Positions 39,095 to 50,229 are shown, numbered from the stretch's first letter. The stretch is DNA of 64,000 bases from Isoetes taiwanensis (GCA_021234155.1 JAJEKV010000025.1:14998390-15062389); one strand, 5' to 3'. Numbers and translations are program-made. Notes: a model not told the origin generated them from the letters alone.

Positions 39095-39825
39095 ATTCTT
39101 TGACACTTAACCAAATTGATGTAATTCTTTGCAAGTGATTTGTTGTTCCAAAGACCCACGCAAAAGCACACATTTTTATATATATATTAATAATAGTGAG
39201 GATGCACAAGGGTGGTGTGCATGGACACGCATGCCGAAATGAAGATTGATTGTTGTTTAAGAATGTACATTTGTGACATTGGAATAACATTAAATTATTT
39301 ATTTTGGTACCATCACTATCCCAACATTCTTGGCAAAATTATATTGTCAAGGCATTTCCTCGATGTGGCATATGTCAATTCCAATGGTCATACGAAATAT
39401 TTAAGCCCCGGTTACTTAATTAATAAACTGGCGTGTGAGGTTTTTCGCATTACACCGGCGCCGCCTAAGCATAGGGATTTAAGCACTAAGCCCCTAATCA
39501 TAGGATTTAAACTCTTCTACGCTTCACGCCTTCCGCCTTAAGCCGGCATCTTGCCCAAATCCTCTTCTTACACCCATTCCGTCTATTTCCTTTGCAATGG
39601 CCTCTGCATGCAGCGGAAATAAAGCACCAGAGTATGTGCTTAAGCAGGTGCCTGAGGATGCGGACGCCGCCCGCAATATCAGAACACCTATTTTTCGAGC
39701 AGGTTCGGGTCTTAAGAAGCAAATGCATTAATCGAGGACCGTGGAGGAAGAAGAAGGTATTCTTTTGTTTTGCAATTTTTTTTTGGTTTGTTTTTCTTTT
39801 GTTCTAACATTAATGCTTTTTTTGT
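39095..39825. other. No recognisable gene
   Basis: No motif-bearing frame is present. It sits between two remnants of the repeat-protein family and may hold further decayed parts of it. Confidence 0.4.
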
Positions 39826-39830
39826 TTACA

Positions 39831-39985
39831 GAAGTGGAGCAGGAAGTGGAGCAGGAAGTGGAGAATTATGAAGAAGAAGAGGAGGAGAATTGAGGAAGAG
39901 GAGGATGAAGAGGAAGAGGAAGAGGAAGAGGAAGAAGGAAGAGGAAGAGGAAGAGGAAGAGGAAGAGGAAGAGGAAGGCGATGAA
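39831..39985. repeat. GA-rich microsatellite
   Basis: Runs of GAAGAG and GAGGAA units; on plus they would encode Glu/Arg-rich peptide, on minus Ser/Leu/Pro-rich peptide. The first part is a triple GGAGCAGGAAGT repeat. It may be the poly-Glu segment of another decayed family copy, as at 34.6 kb. Confidence 0.8.
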
Positions 39986-40392
39986 GAAGAAGAAAACAAC
40001 CGGTTTTCAAAGAGTTCATTAAGACCCACCAAAAAGGCAGAGAGGGAGGCGGGAATTGGAGGAGAATGTGTGGAGTGAGCCCGAGTCTGAACTGTAAAGC
40101 CCCAAAGCCCCTCAAGACACCCTGAAGACACTGGCACAAGGCCTTTTTTGTAAAATATTTTTGTTAATATAAAAAGTTTTTTGTCTCTAGCACTTTGTTC
40201 TTTGTTTGTCATTTTTTTTGCTCTATCAAATATTCTTTTCGTCTATCAAATATATAAAGTTTTTTGTCTCATCTACTTCTTTTTTGTCTCACATTTTGTT
40301 TTTTCCATTATGTAAAGGATGAATTCATTTGATGTTCTTACTTCTATTATCCATGGGTGGCAAAACATTGAATTCTTGTACAGTCCATATTC

Positions 40393-40725
40393 TGCTTGAA
40401 TGTAACAGTGCTCTAGCTCAAACACTAAGCACTTTAATTAGTTTCAGCAGTGCTTGTGAGTAAGCACTGGAACACACGAGCACTTATGCAATAAACATCT
40501 AGCTTTAAACAGTTATATAGCATAACAGTAAGCACTGCACCTTAACTGCATGACAGTAAGCACTTGATGACATTAACACTTCTGCTAGCGTTAAGGAACT
40601 ACACACTTAGTAAGCATCAGCTGCGATGACGATAGCGATATCTGCCATTAAGACTCATACCGGACTAGCACTTGTAAAGCAATTTTTTTTAAGCACTTGA
40701 TAAGTTTTAAGCACCCCTTGCAGTC
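40393..40725. repeat. Irregular TAAGCACTT/AGCACT repeat cluster
   Basis: AAGCACT or its close variants occur about ten times over 330 bp at irregular spacing, for example near 40,427, 40,464, 40,531, 40,559, 40,611 and 40,695. No coding frame explains it. Confidence 0.6.
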
Positions 40726-40910
40726 AGCATTGAATTAGATATAAACAATATAGCAAAGAATTATAGACAAGTCTGCATTGAACTATATACACAATATAGC
40801 AAAAACAACCTTAAATTAATATAAGATAAAGATGGTGCATGAAAAGTGTAGGATTCCTTGGCCTAAATAAATGACAATCAGGCCAATAATCATAAATGTC
40901 TCAGGCTTAA

Positions 40911-41549
40911 TCACAGTAATGGAGGATGACAAAGTTCATCACCATAAACCTTCTCCAATTCCTCATTCACAAGGGTGCACAACTGCAATTGTTTTCCAGA
41001 GAGTCTTTCCAAGCATAGCTTCATAATCTTTCTATCTGTCATAGGCCAGGGCTTGCATCTGTGTGTGTTCTTCACCAGTAACTTCATTTTTTCCTCAGTC
41101 TTGGCCTGCAGTATTTCTTCTATCTTTGGGGTGAGTACTGTTAGCACTTCATCACACACATCCATCTTGAATGCAGGTACTAGCAGAAGTTTCCAGGGAC
41201 TGCTAAGGTAAGACTTGTATAATGAATCATCAAGAAGCAAAGTCTTACCTTTGAATCTTGGGTATGACTCATATATTTTCCCAAGTAGCTTCATCATGAC
41301 TGGACAGCCAGGTTTGTTAGGGTGGTGAAAACTGGTCTTCACACATTTTTCCTGTCCCCATACAAATAGAAATCCGTCCCTCAAATCTGGACATAGTACT
41401 TGCAGCACATCTTCTACATTAGAGAGTTGCATTGATGACCATATACCAACACAACACTTCTGTAACAAAGTCTTCAAGAAAAACACTGCTTCTAGTCTGA
41501 ATATCACTTTCTTTCTGCTAGTGTATGTCATTGTCAATCCTGATTCCAA
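40911..41549 (-). pseudogene. FCP1-like HAD phosphatase remnant (copy 2)
   Basis: A single open minus frame of 212 codons. It reads KCCVGIWSSMQLSNVEDVL, RDGFLFVWGQEKC, then KTLLLDDSLYKSYLSSPW and a C-terminal charged helix (EEILQAKTEEKMKLLVK). The WSS and LLLDDSxYK motifs match those at 33.0-33.25 kb and plant FCP1-homology proteins. The N-terminal LDxNG nucleophile motif is absent: upstream sequence on the same strand is antisense to another gene piece. It is therefore a 5'-truncated copy. The open frame suggests it is younger or less decayed than copy 1. Confidence 0.78.
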
Positions 41550-41555
41550 GCGTAT

Positions 41556-42065
41556 GTGTTCATTTGCACCAAAAGTTTATTTCTTGAGTTTTTGAGGGAT
41601 AAAACATTGGAAAAATTCATAGGTGAAGAATTAAAAGATTTGGAAGCCAAGAGCATCGTTATAAGGATCCTCTGGGATTCCATGCAAACTGTAAAACTCT
41701 CTACCAGCAAAGACTGCCTAGTAGCCAAGAATAGTTGCCTTGCAATGTCTGTATCACGCCGTGCAGATTCTGAAACAAGTGACAAAATCAGCCAGCAAGA
41801 TCTTGGAAAGGTATTAGGTGTTCACCCAAGAAACCTGCAAAAGGCAAAGAAAAAGAGGGAAGAGATCGATTACAATGGTGGGAAATGGGTTTCTTACAAG
41901 AGGGCTAAAAGATTCGATGCAATTTCAGATGAACAGATAGAAAAGATTCAAAATTTGGATTGAGAACACCAGAGTGTCTCCTAACACAAAGGATGTTAGA
42001 ACTAGAAAATTGGAGAGAAATGTAAGAGAAGAACATGCTGCCCACTATCTTGAGGAATCACAGGT
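41556..42065 (+). pseudogene. N-terminal part of the DFAENY family, second copy
   Basis: The plus frame reads SQQDLGKVLGVHPRNLQKAK, then KWVSYKRAKRFDAISDEQ. A one-base shift follows within AAAATTTGG, and the other frame continues FWIENTRVSPNTKDVRTRKL, then EEHAAHYLEESQ and GTTAGT, a splice donor. The minus locus at 36.5-36.7 kb has the parallel series RSDAITDE, FWTENTRVSPYRKHVRK and IQLLEIS before its own break. The SQQDLGKVLGV part looks like a helix-turn-helix, so DNA binding is a reasonable inference. It is divergent from the HAD copy 2 and almost abuts it. Confidence 0.72.
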
Positions 42066-43850
42066 TAGTTTATTTCTGTTATTCATGTTTTCTTAGTTAT
42101 GGTGCTTAGTGTGGTCATGTGGTGGTTATTGTGTTGTACAGTGATTGTGGTATACTGTATGCAGCATGTGAATTGTGTGTAGTTGACTCTGAAATGCAGC
42201 TAAATAATATTTAATGTTTGGAATATTTAGAACATGACAGAATTGAGTATTCCTTTACTGGGTGTGTGTACAGTCTAAAAATATTTGAGAATGACAAATA
42301 ACTAACTGATCCTAAGAAGCACAAATTTTTGTTGAATAAAGACAAATTTTTGTCAAATTCAAGTACAGCTCTGTTGGAAAGTATAATATATTAAAAAAAG
42401 GAGCATATCTTACAAAATTTGGCTTTACAAAATTTGGTTTTCCATTGAAAGCTCTGTAGTCGAGAACAAAATTTACATGCATTTCCTAAGCAAACAGAAA
42501 TCTTTGGTATGGGCTCAACGGTGCATCAAAATTATCGCTTTTACGCACTAAAGCATCTAAGCTTTCTGCAATCATCCCAGAATTTAACAAGATCAGGTTT
42601 GCCAAGCTTACGTGATCCCCTCGGTGGTAAGAACGGAACCGCCCGGTAATTCTAAATGTTGCCGAATTCGAGGCGAGCAAGTGACTAATAACAAATGCAC
42701 CGGGCCGTCTTTTGCAAAGAAGATGTAACATAAGGTCATGGACCTTGTCTCGAGCTCACTTCCCATCAATCCGACCCCAAAATAGCCATTGAAGGCCAAA
42801 GATTCAAATCTGTCAGTATGGGTTTAGGGTGGCCGAAATTCAGCAAAGAAGGGGGATTTAGGCATATCCATCTTGAGGAGATTTGTCACGAGCCCCGGTT
42901 AACATATGCCGAAGGGCCTCTCGCTCCACCGCGTGAGGCCGTACCGTATTTAGCATTTGAACATCCCTACCATTAGGAATGAACTTGTTCGTTTGAGAAT
43001 GAAAACGCCAAAAATTAGACGGCAGAGCAGGATTTAGGACCCGATCCTTTTCTAATGATTAGAAGAGGAATGTAATTATTATCGGGGTGTACGAATTTTA
43101 GAAATGTTATGAGAGAGGCTAGCCTAGGCGCATTTTTATGTCGACGAAATAGGATAAAAGTGATGTGATGTGATCACGAGAACATCTGTTGTATTCTCTC
43201 GTAGAATCTGGCGAATACACGTCAATTAAAAACCGATTCGAAAAATACATCTCGCCCGCCAAGGAAAGTGTAAAACAGAATAAACCAGATATTTCGAGAA
43301 TACGGGCCCAAATACGTCAGATTCAGTTTTTAATGAAAAAAATTCAACGCAAACAAAGGGGTAAATTTTTTCCTTTTGTTTTCTTTACCCTCTCGTTGTT
43401 TTGGTCAGGCTTGCCCAGACTTTAACGGCGCTTCAACCTTCTTTTGGAGCAAATAAGGCGTCGAGTACCTCGCCTTTGCCCCATCGTCGAATTCTAAAAG
43501 GTATGTTTAAAAGTTGCTGCCCCATCGCCGAATTCTAAAGGTATGTTTAAGCCGCCATGGCCAACCTTCTTTTTCCGCCTGCATCAAATCAAACAAATGT
43601 AACATTTTCGGTTTGGGCTTTCGGATTAAAAATCAAATTAGCTCGGGGCCAAAATCGATTGTCGTTTTCAAATTTTGTTGTTTTTCTTTGCATATTAATG
43701 GCGATCAAATCACGAGTAAATCCGTCCCCGTAGTATCGAGTCCCCCGCCTTTCTTTCGGTGATGTCTTGCTGGCTGGCATCTTGCATTGCCATCGCCGGG
43801 AGTTGTCAATTTTGGTGTTGTGCGGTTTTCCCGCCAGAATATTTAGAGCT
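42066..43850. other. No recognisable gene
   Basis: The first 300 bp would be intron of the plus-strand remnant. A tandem duplication of about 50 bp around CCCATCGxCGAATTCTAAA lies at 43,480-43,545. Other small frames are unassigned. Confidence 0.45.
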
Positions 43851-43864
43851 TTTTGTGGAACCAC

Positions 43865-44270
43865 CTGTGGATGCACTCCTATTCCTAGTAGAATGGGGTT
43901 GATTATCATACCCCCTCCAATGCCTAGCATTCCTCCTAATACTCCTGCAATGAACGACATTATTGGAAGAACATAACGGATTTGTGATCCCTGTGAATTA
44001 TGAACAAGTAAACAAATCAATCTTTTCTCGTTTCTTTGTCATATCCCTCTATTTATATTCTCTTATTTAAACCATTGAACAGTAAGAGAACTTATTTCAG
44101 CATTGGCCGCACATCTTTGATTGGCGCTGTTTTGAATCGAATTTTGAGAAATGGCCCATGCAGTTACAAGTAGTGCAAATGATATCTGCAAAGCTGTCAG
44201 GAACCAGTATCCAATTCCACAGGGTTGAATGCGAAATAGATATTAGCAAAAACTCAAAAAGAGTAATCAA
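43865..44270 (-). pseudogene. TauE/SafE family membrane protein, two exon fragments
   Basis: TauE/SafE proteins are multi-pass membrane permeases or exporters. The exon at 43,990-43,865 opens after TTCACAG and reads QIRYVLPIMSFIAGV, LGGMLGIGGGMIINPILL and GIGVHPQ before GTGGTT. The GxxxGxxGIGGGxIxxPxLL motif is the family hallmark. The upstream exon (about 44,270-44,096) reads CGIGYWFLTALQISFALLV, then AWAISQNSIQN. This matches the preceding helix, with a frameshift and stops before it. The exon that normally follows HPQ (VTAAT or VASAT...) is not found down to 42 kb. A further upstream frame at 44,612-44,380 (ending STRKWFKRT) may belong to it but is not conserved enough to say. Confidence 0.75.
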
Positions 44271-44523
44271 CATGATGCTACAAAAAGAGAAGATCAGAAT
44301 AGACATAACAAACCTTATTTGTCTTGCTATCTTTTAGAATCACAAGTCATCACCACCAGCTCCATAGAAGGAATCCAACTAGGTCCTTTTAAACCATTTT
44401 CTGGTACTAATAAAAGGTTGAGATAAAGAATCGTCTATTTCAACAGAAGAAACAGAATCATGCTCATTGTTTACAGCCAAAACACCATTATCATGATGTA
44501 GAGCTCTTTGATAGCACAGAAAC

Positions 44524-44541
44524 AGAATACGGCCGTATTCT
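44524..44541. repeat. Perfect 18 bp palindrome
   Basis: AGAATACGGCCGTATTCT is identical to its reverse complement. CGTATTC and GAATACG pieces recur at 44,690-44,765. It may be a chance palindrome or an operator-like site. Confidence 0.6.
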
Positions 44542-44799
44542 CTGTTCTGCCGTTTTATGTTTTCTTGCCTTAATGTTGTTATTATTGCAATAGAAGAATT
44601 TACAGTTTTCATATTTAAAAAATAGAGATTAAGCTGAAAAGATCAAGTACAGATATGATATTTTATGGAATATTCTAAGAGAATATTCCGTATTCTCCGT
44701 ATGCATATTTAACGTATTCGTATTCCGTATTCATTTTTGGGTCCCCGTATTCATTTTCGTATGCATATTATGTCACTGTGGATGTGATGTGTGATGTGG

Positions 44800-45362
44800 T
44801 GTCGTGATGGTGTGGTGTGGTGTGGGGTGCGTTATGTCTATGGTGTCATGTGGGTGTGTGCATGTTAATGTATGATATGTGTGGATTCAATTTTATTTAT
44901 TCTCCCCCCTCACCCCACCACACCCCATCATCTATCCCACCACCATAGACTACCACCACATTTCGACCACCACATTACCACCACATGCACCACATTGTCC
45001 ATTACCACCACACCCACCATATCCCCACCACACCCCTCCACCACACTCCCACCACCACCACCACACTCAACCATGTACCCACACCACACCCTCCACAACC
45101 TCCACCACCACCACCACCACCACCCACTCCACCACACCACATCACACCACAATCCACACCACACCACCACCACCACACCCCCACCACACTCCACCACACC
45201 ATACCACACACCACCACCACCACCACCCACCCCACCACCACACTCCACCACACCACATCATGCCACCACACACCACAATACACTACCACCACCACCACCA
45301 CCACCCCACCACCACACCACACCCCACCACCACCACACACCACTCCACCACCACCACTCAAT
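44800..45362. repeat. CCA/CCACCA-rich low-complexity tract with flanking GTG-rich part
   Basis: From about 44,900 to 45,360 plus is almost only C and A with T (CCACCA, CACCAC units). Just before, 44,770-44,870 is GT-rich (GTGATGTGGTG). All long frames here (His/Pro/Thr on plus, Gly/Val/Trp on minus) come from simple sequence and I do not treat them as genes. The minus strand is rich in GGTGGTGG and could form G-quadruplexes. Confidence 0.92.
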
Positions 45363-45475
45363 TGTATGCCTTCAATTGAGTCTTTTCCAGCATCAATTAA
45401 ATATGTCCTTGCAACATTAGAACAAGTTATCATCATTGCTAATAGCATTTGGTTTTCAGTCAAACACACCACCAC

Positions 45476-45710
45476 GGCTCGGGATAGTCTTACCCTGGTT
45501 TCGGGGGATCAGGAGGAGAAAATACAGCCTCCTCCGGCATCCCCCGCCATCTCGGACGGAATCCATTTCAGGCCCTCCCCCTCCTCCTCCCCTTTTCCGT
45601 CTTGACACGCGTGAGGGGCCCGCAGAACTGGGTCGTCCACCCCGCCGACACATCCGGGCGTCAGGTGGTGTTCCCGCCTCCGGTATCACCAAAAAAACTA
45701 CACGGCGATT
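45476..45710 (+). repeat. Left terminal inverted repeat
   Basis: Matches 54,370-54,590 in reverse complement in three separate blocks over about 235 bp. Weaker GATCCCG-type similarity continues to about 45,920, so the true TIR may be 400 bp or more. Confidence 0.83.
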
Positions 45711-45719
45711 CCGCCCTCT

Positions 45720-45915
45720 GGAATCACCAACATGTGATCCCGGCCTCGGGATCACTATTCCTGGCCGATAGCGGTATCGAATCAGAGGTGGAGATCCCGC
45801 CTCGGGATCACCGGAACCCGGCCGTAATTCCTTCCTCGGGATCACCCACGATGCGGCCGATATCGGGCGATCCGATATCGACGCTAAGTATCCCCTCGGG
45901 ATCATCAGTGGGTTA
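45720..45915. repeat. GATCCCG palindrome array, left cluster
   Basis: Repeated GTGATCCCG, CCTCGGGATCAC and GATATCGGGCGATCCGATATC units. The same ATATCGG motif appears in the right arm (about 54,213). Confidence 0.75.
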
Positions 45916-46324
45916 GGGGACCATGCCGCCCTCAAGGGTTCAATACCCGGATGTGATTCCACGGAGGGGAGCGGAAACCGGACAACTTGGGTACATCGAC
46001 AACTAGGGAGACGCCACGTCGACGGTGGGGATTCTGGAGGAAGGGAATTCATTCTGGCAATGGCTAAGTCCGACATTTGTGCTCAAAGATCCTTTGCCCT
46101 TCAGAATCGCTTCTCGAGCGAAAGGGCATTTTTTGCCGAATCTCATTGAAGTCTTCATTTGCGCTTGACCCCGACGATGGGTTTAAGGTACAAGCGAGCT
46201 AGTGCCATCGGGAACTCGTTTTTTTTTGTATTCAAAGCTTATTTTAAGCCTTTACGTTTTTTGAGGATGGAGGAGTCGATTAACTTAACTGGAATGGTGC
46301 ATTAGAAGAGCTTCGGCACGGAAG

Positions 46325-46950
46325 ATGCCGGACTACTTCAAAGACATCGCAGACCTTGGATCTGACCAAGAGGTTCAATCCCCGAACAAAAAAAAATTAA
46401 GGGCAGAGGCCAGATTCAAAGGGGTTTCGCCAAAGAAGGTTTCCGGGTTGAGGGTTCGGTCGACGGTCAAGGGGAGGAGGAGGCAAGGAGAAAGAAAATG
46501 CAGAACTTGGGTGCCAAAAAGGCGCCGGGATCTGAGGGGAGGCCTTGAAAAGTAATGTGGGAATGCTTCAATGTAAATCCGGCCGAGGAATTGGCAGGTT
46601 CCGACCCTTTGAAAGATTACAGGTATGATCAGATTCTTCGAAGATGGCTTTGCCAAGTAGGTGACTGCACCAAAACCTACAGCAGGAAGGTGGAATTGGA
46701 GAATCACAGGTTCCGGGTGCATGCAATATATGAAAATTTTAGGGTTCCAGATCAAGGGGCCGAATTCCCAAAAATAAAGCTGAGGTCAGTGTAAGAGACT
46801 ATGGGAAGATCAGGGTGCAGAGGACTCTTGATCCCAAATTCAGCCACAATCTCACCAGGAAACTTCAAAGGCAAGTGCAGCAGCTGAACGTGTGGCAGAT
46901 GACCAAATCGACCTCGGCCTTCTCGATGAAACGAAAGGGAGCGAAGTTCA
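46325..46950 (+). pseudogene. C2H2 zinc-finger protein remnant inside the TIR element
   Basis: The first frame, 46,325-46,555, is basic and begins MPDYFKDIADLGSDQEVQ. Its TAA overlaps the ATG of a second frame (46,555-46,794) by two bases. The second frame holds WLCQVGDCTKTYSRKVELEN and HRFRVH: Cys-x4-Cys-x12-His-x4-His, a classical DNA-binding finger at 46,651-46,722. After its stop at 46,794 another frame continues basic, helix-like sequence (RKLQRQVQQLNVWQMTK). It is probably one gene broken by frameshifts. Its place just inside the left TIR and on the same strand as the Ulp1 remnant suggests that both come from one element gene. Confidence 0.6.
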
Positions 46951-47900
46951 TTAATCCAGCAGAGTAAGAAAGGAGGCCCAAGAACTTGAATTGCAGGAAG
47001 AGCAGATAAGGGAGGTCAAAGAAAAGATCAGGGGGCGGTATGACAATTTACCAGACAAGGAATTGTTTGGTGATTTGAGCGCCAATTGGATGATGACGAT
47101 GTGAGCGAAGAGTTAGAGGCTGCAAGGACCCGTGAATTTACCTCCCCCCTCCTCCCAAAACTCCGAGTTCTATTACCCCAGCCCGGCAGCGTGCCCCTAG
47201 GAAGCCGATGCGATTGTGGCAGAAGAGGGATTTTTGCCTCGATGGCCCGAACCATATTATTCACCAAGAAGAGGACAAGGAGCAAGAAAAGGAAGAAGAG
47301 CATGCATCTGAAGATGAATTGGCTCCCCTCCCCAGCAAGATCAAATTGTATTATTTGTATACACTCGAACCCTTATTCTTTGAGAATCTATTATCCTATG
47401 AGAGAGGGATCAGAAGGGATCTTTAGCAGTTCAAATTATCTTTAAATTACCCAATTGTGGTCGAGAGTCCTCTCTTGAAGGCGGGCAGCAAATCATCCGA
47501 TGTAGAATTCCATATCTCTGAGTTAGAAGCCGTCAAATTTACCACTATTGCAGGTGCCCCGGGTTCCGGGATTCGACCATCGATCGCTAGGGTTATTTTC
47601 TTGTAAGTGTAGCTCATGTAGGATCTATTTTTCCTTTGTAGCTAAATTCAGCATTTGCAGGTGCTTGCACACTCAATTCCATAAACGATGTCACCATGTC
47701 CTCCTCCACCCTCACGCTTTTGGCCTGTTCTAAATGGTACCAAACTAGGCCTGTGTGGTGCCTACGAGCAGTTTGTGAAGCTAATTCCGGGATCCCCCTT
47801 TGGTAAGGCCGTGTGGAAAATCTAGCATGCGCAGTTCTACTACATACCGGTTAATGCTAGATAAATTGGGTTTGGGAAGTGGAATTTTTATTGCATTTCT
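46951..47900 (+). other. Probable coding remnants between zinc finger and Ulp1
   Basis: Short plus frames occur: 47,208-47,426, Glu-rich (EEDKEQEKEEEHASEDELAP), and one at 47,470 with SSDVEFHISELEAVKF. They may be the N-terminal part of the Ulp1 gene, but I do not recognise a domain. Frames change several times. Confidence 0.35.
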
Positions 47901-47939
47901 AGTTCCGGGTTTGAATTGATTCGCGGCTTTGTCCTTGGT

Positions 47940-48300
47940 AAAGGCCATTGAGACTGTTCATTTTGGTGGTTGATCCTTTGGCATGCCAAACTCAATAAGC
48001 CTTGCCCCTTGCATGCATGTGCATTTCGATTCTTTGATCCCCTCCATGTCTAATACGCCGGTTCATCACTTTGTGAGTGTAACATTTGCTAACTATACAT
48101 TCATAGCCTATCTTCTAATGCATTGACTTGCAGGTTTTTAAGTGATGTATTTAAGAGGTGGAGGCACGAGGCATCAACATTGCATAATGCACCAGTAATC
48201 TTGATGGAAGCTCCACAGCAGCACAACCACCAGGATTGTGGCATCTATATTATTGGTTGTGTGCAGAAATTCATCAGAGAAATCTACAACAAGAAGACAG
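47940..48300 (+). pseudogene. Ulp1/SENP-like cysteine protease (C48) remnant
   Basis: Ulp1 proteases cut SUMO from targets; captured versions ride in several plant Mutator-like elements. In one frame at about 47,950-48,060 the sequence reads MHVHFDSLIPSMSNTP, matching the family's HxDS block with the catalytic Asp. After a CAG acceptor-like site at 48,135, the frame continues FLSDVFKRWRHEA, VILMEAPQQHNHQDCGIYII and FIREIY. PQQxNxxDCGIY holds the oxyanion Gln and the catalytic Cys (codon 48,237-48,239). The expected HW motif upstream is not intact, and stops interrupt. It is the same strand as the zinc finger and opposite to the transposase. Confidence 0.78.
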
Positions 48301-48779
48301 ATGTGAGTTATCATTGTCTTATCTTTTGTCTTTTTTGGTTAGCAAATTTATGTACTGTTCATTTATAATCTACTGTCTTCATTCAACCGGGACTGGTTTG
48401 CCAAAGAAGACATGGACAATTTGAGGACAGGGTTCAAGGTGATGCTGCAGAAGTTAAGTGACTGCGTAAATGCAGGAAAATCAACCTTCTACTTGCCCGA
48501 GGGTAGCAACCAATTCACACGGCCCTTGACCCGGTTGATGCTGAATGGTCCATGATCTGAACTCTCTCCATAACAGAAAAAAGGTTGTTCCTTATTCAAC
48601 ATGTAAATTGTCTGCTATGTTTGAAAATATGACAGTTTTTCAATGGTTAATTGAAGTGGGAACTTGCTTTCCTTTTTTCTTGTCTGGGTTCACTCTTGAC
48701 TTGTCAATCTGCATCCCATGGTACTCATTGAAAATCACTGAAACCATTCAAGCACTTCATAACAGATGAACTGAATTTG

Positions 48780-49345
48780 AACACCTCTGGGATCCCGAAA
48801 CTTGAATAGCTCTGGGATCCCGAAATTTGAACACCTCCAGGATCCCCAGGGAGCCAAATAATAAAACAACCATTAAAAAAGACAAACCACTAAAAAAGAC
48901 AAACCATTATTATGGTGATCCCGGAGGACGGGATCACCACAATAAGATTCCGTCCTCCGGGATCCCCAGACAGCCAAAAAAAAAAAGAATAGAATTACTT
49001 AGCCATTAAAATCACGTCCATGATTGGTGATCCCGAGGGCGGGATCAACAATGTGGTGATCGGGAGAAGCGGCATCAAGCTGTGTGAGTGATCCCGAGGC
49101 GGGATCACCACAAGAAGATTCCGCCAAAGGGATCACCACATAGCCAAAAAAAAAAGAATAGAATTACTTAGCCATTAAAAAATCCCGTCAGCGGTTGGTG
49201 ATCCCTAGGATCGAGGACGGATCATAATGGTGATCCCGGAGGGCGGCATCAACTGTGGTGATCGCCGATCACCACAAGGAGATTCCGATCCTCCGATCCC
49301 CCAAAGAAAAAAAAAAAATAGAATTACCTAGCCATTGAAAAAGTC
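48780..49345. repeat. GATCCCG palindrome array with 160-170 bp period
   Basis: Units contain GGTGATCCCG...CGGGATCACC foldbacks, a CCGTCCTCCGGGATC arm, and a spacer with a poly-A run and AATAGAATTACTTAGCC. The spacer recurs at about 48,975, 49,143 and 49,305. Three degenerate unit copies are seen. Confidence 0.88.
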
Positions 49346-50225
49346 GACTTTACCCTTAGAAATTGAAATCATATGGCTTAACGTTGTCAAGGGATAGTAC
49401 AAGGTTGATTCATGAGTCTATATATACCCTTGCCTTTTAGTTGTTCTTGGTAGAAAGTTAGTTGGTTTCAGTTGAGTTCAATAGCGATCGAAGTTCATTT
49501 GCTTTTTGTTCAAGCCAAGTGGCGGATGGTGAGGACCCGGATAACGGCTTGTTGAGAGTAAAGCCATCAATGCCCACGGTCTTGAGGATATTTCGTCCAC
49601 TTGAATGAAATTGGCGGGGAGGATGTGGGGGCTAGATCTCGCCTAACCCAATGAAACATCAAAACGTTCAAAAGTAAGCATGTTGTTGTCTTCCTTCATA
49701 TTCATGTTCTACTTTCATATTAATCTTTTCATGATCCCTCATGGTTCATGGGAGACCGTGGAGAATGGGGAATTGAGGAGAGACCCTAGACCTCATTTCG
49801 ACATTCGTGAGGCCAACCCATAGGGCATTGGTGGCTGAATTGAAGAGGTGTATTATCCAGGCAAGGGTTTGAAGTATTTGCTAGCTACGGACATTGTCTC
49901 GAAGGCAACACCCTAAAAGCCCGCCGAGGAAATGTATCTTTACCACGGAGGCTCGCAAAAGAAGGTTCCGATCAGGGGAAGTTCTAGAGGGTCTGATCCA
50001 TACCTATACGATATCTTGATCACATGATGTGGAGACTACCCTCGGCGATGCCGATGTAATGTTGAGGACGTCCAGTGAGAAGGCATAGCGATGCTTGATG
50101 TTGATTCAGAATGAGTCCGAATTAGAATGTCAATTTTAAGCCATTGTAACTTATGATCCATTTTGAAACATTCAACCATGCAAATGAATAGAATTAAATC
50201 ATTGAAACAATGGAAATAAATAGAC
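49346..50225 (+). other. Inner part of the TIR element, possible third gene
   Basis: A TATATATA box at about 49,421 is followed by open plus sequence (ADGEDPDNGLLRVKPSM) to a stop near 49,600. Another frame at about 49,745-49,860 reads TFVRPTHRALVAELKR. No domain is recognised. It may be a decayed gene of the element. Confidence 0.3.
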
Positions 50226-50229
50226 CATT

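Noticed and set aside
39810-40212. Ser/Leu-rich and Glu-rich frames
   Set aside because: Generated by the GA-rich microsatellite.
44872-45605. Long His/Pro/Thr-rich and Gly/Val/Trp-rich open frames
   Set aside because: They come from the CCACCA simple-sequence tract on both strands and in several frames; no domain or splice context supports coding.
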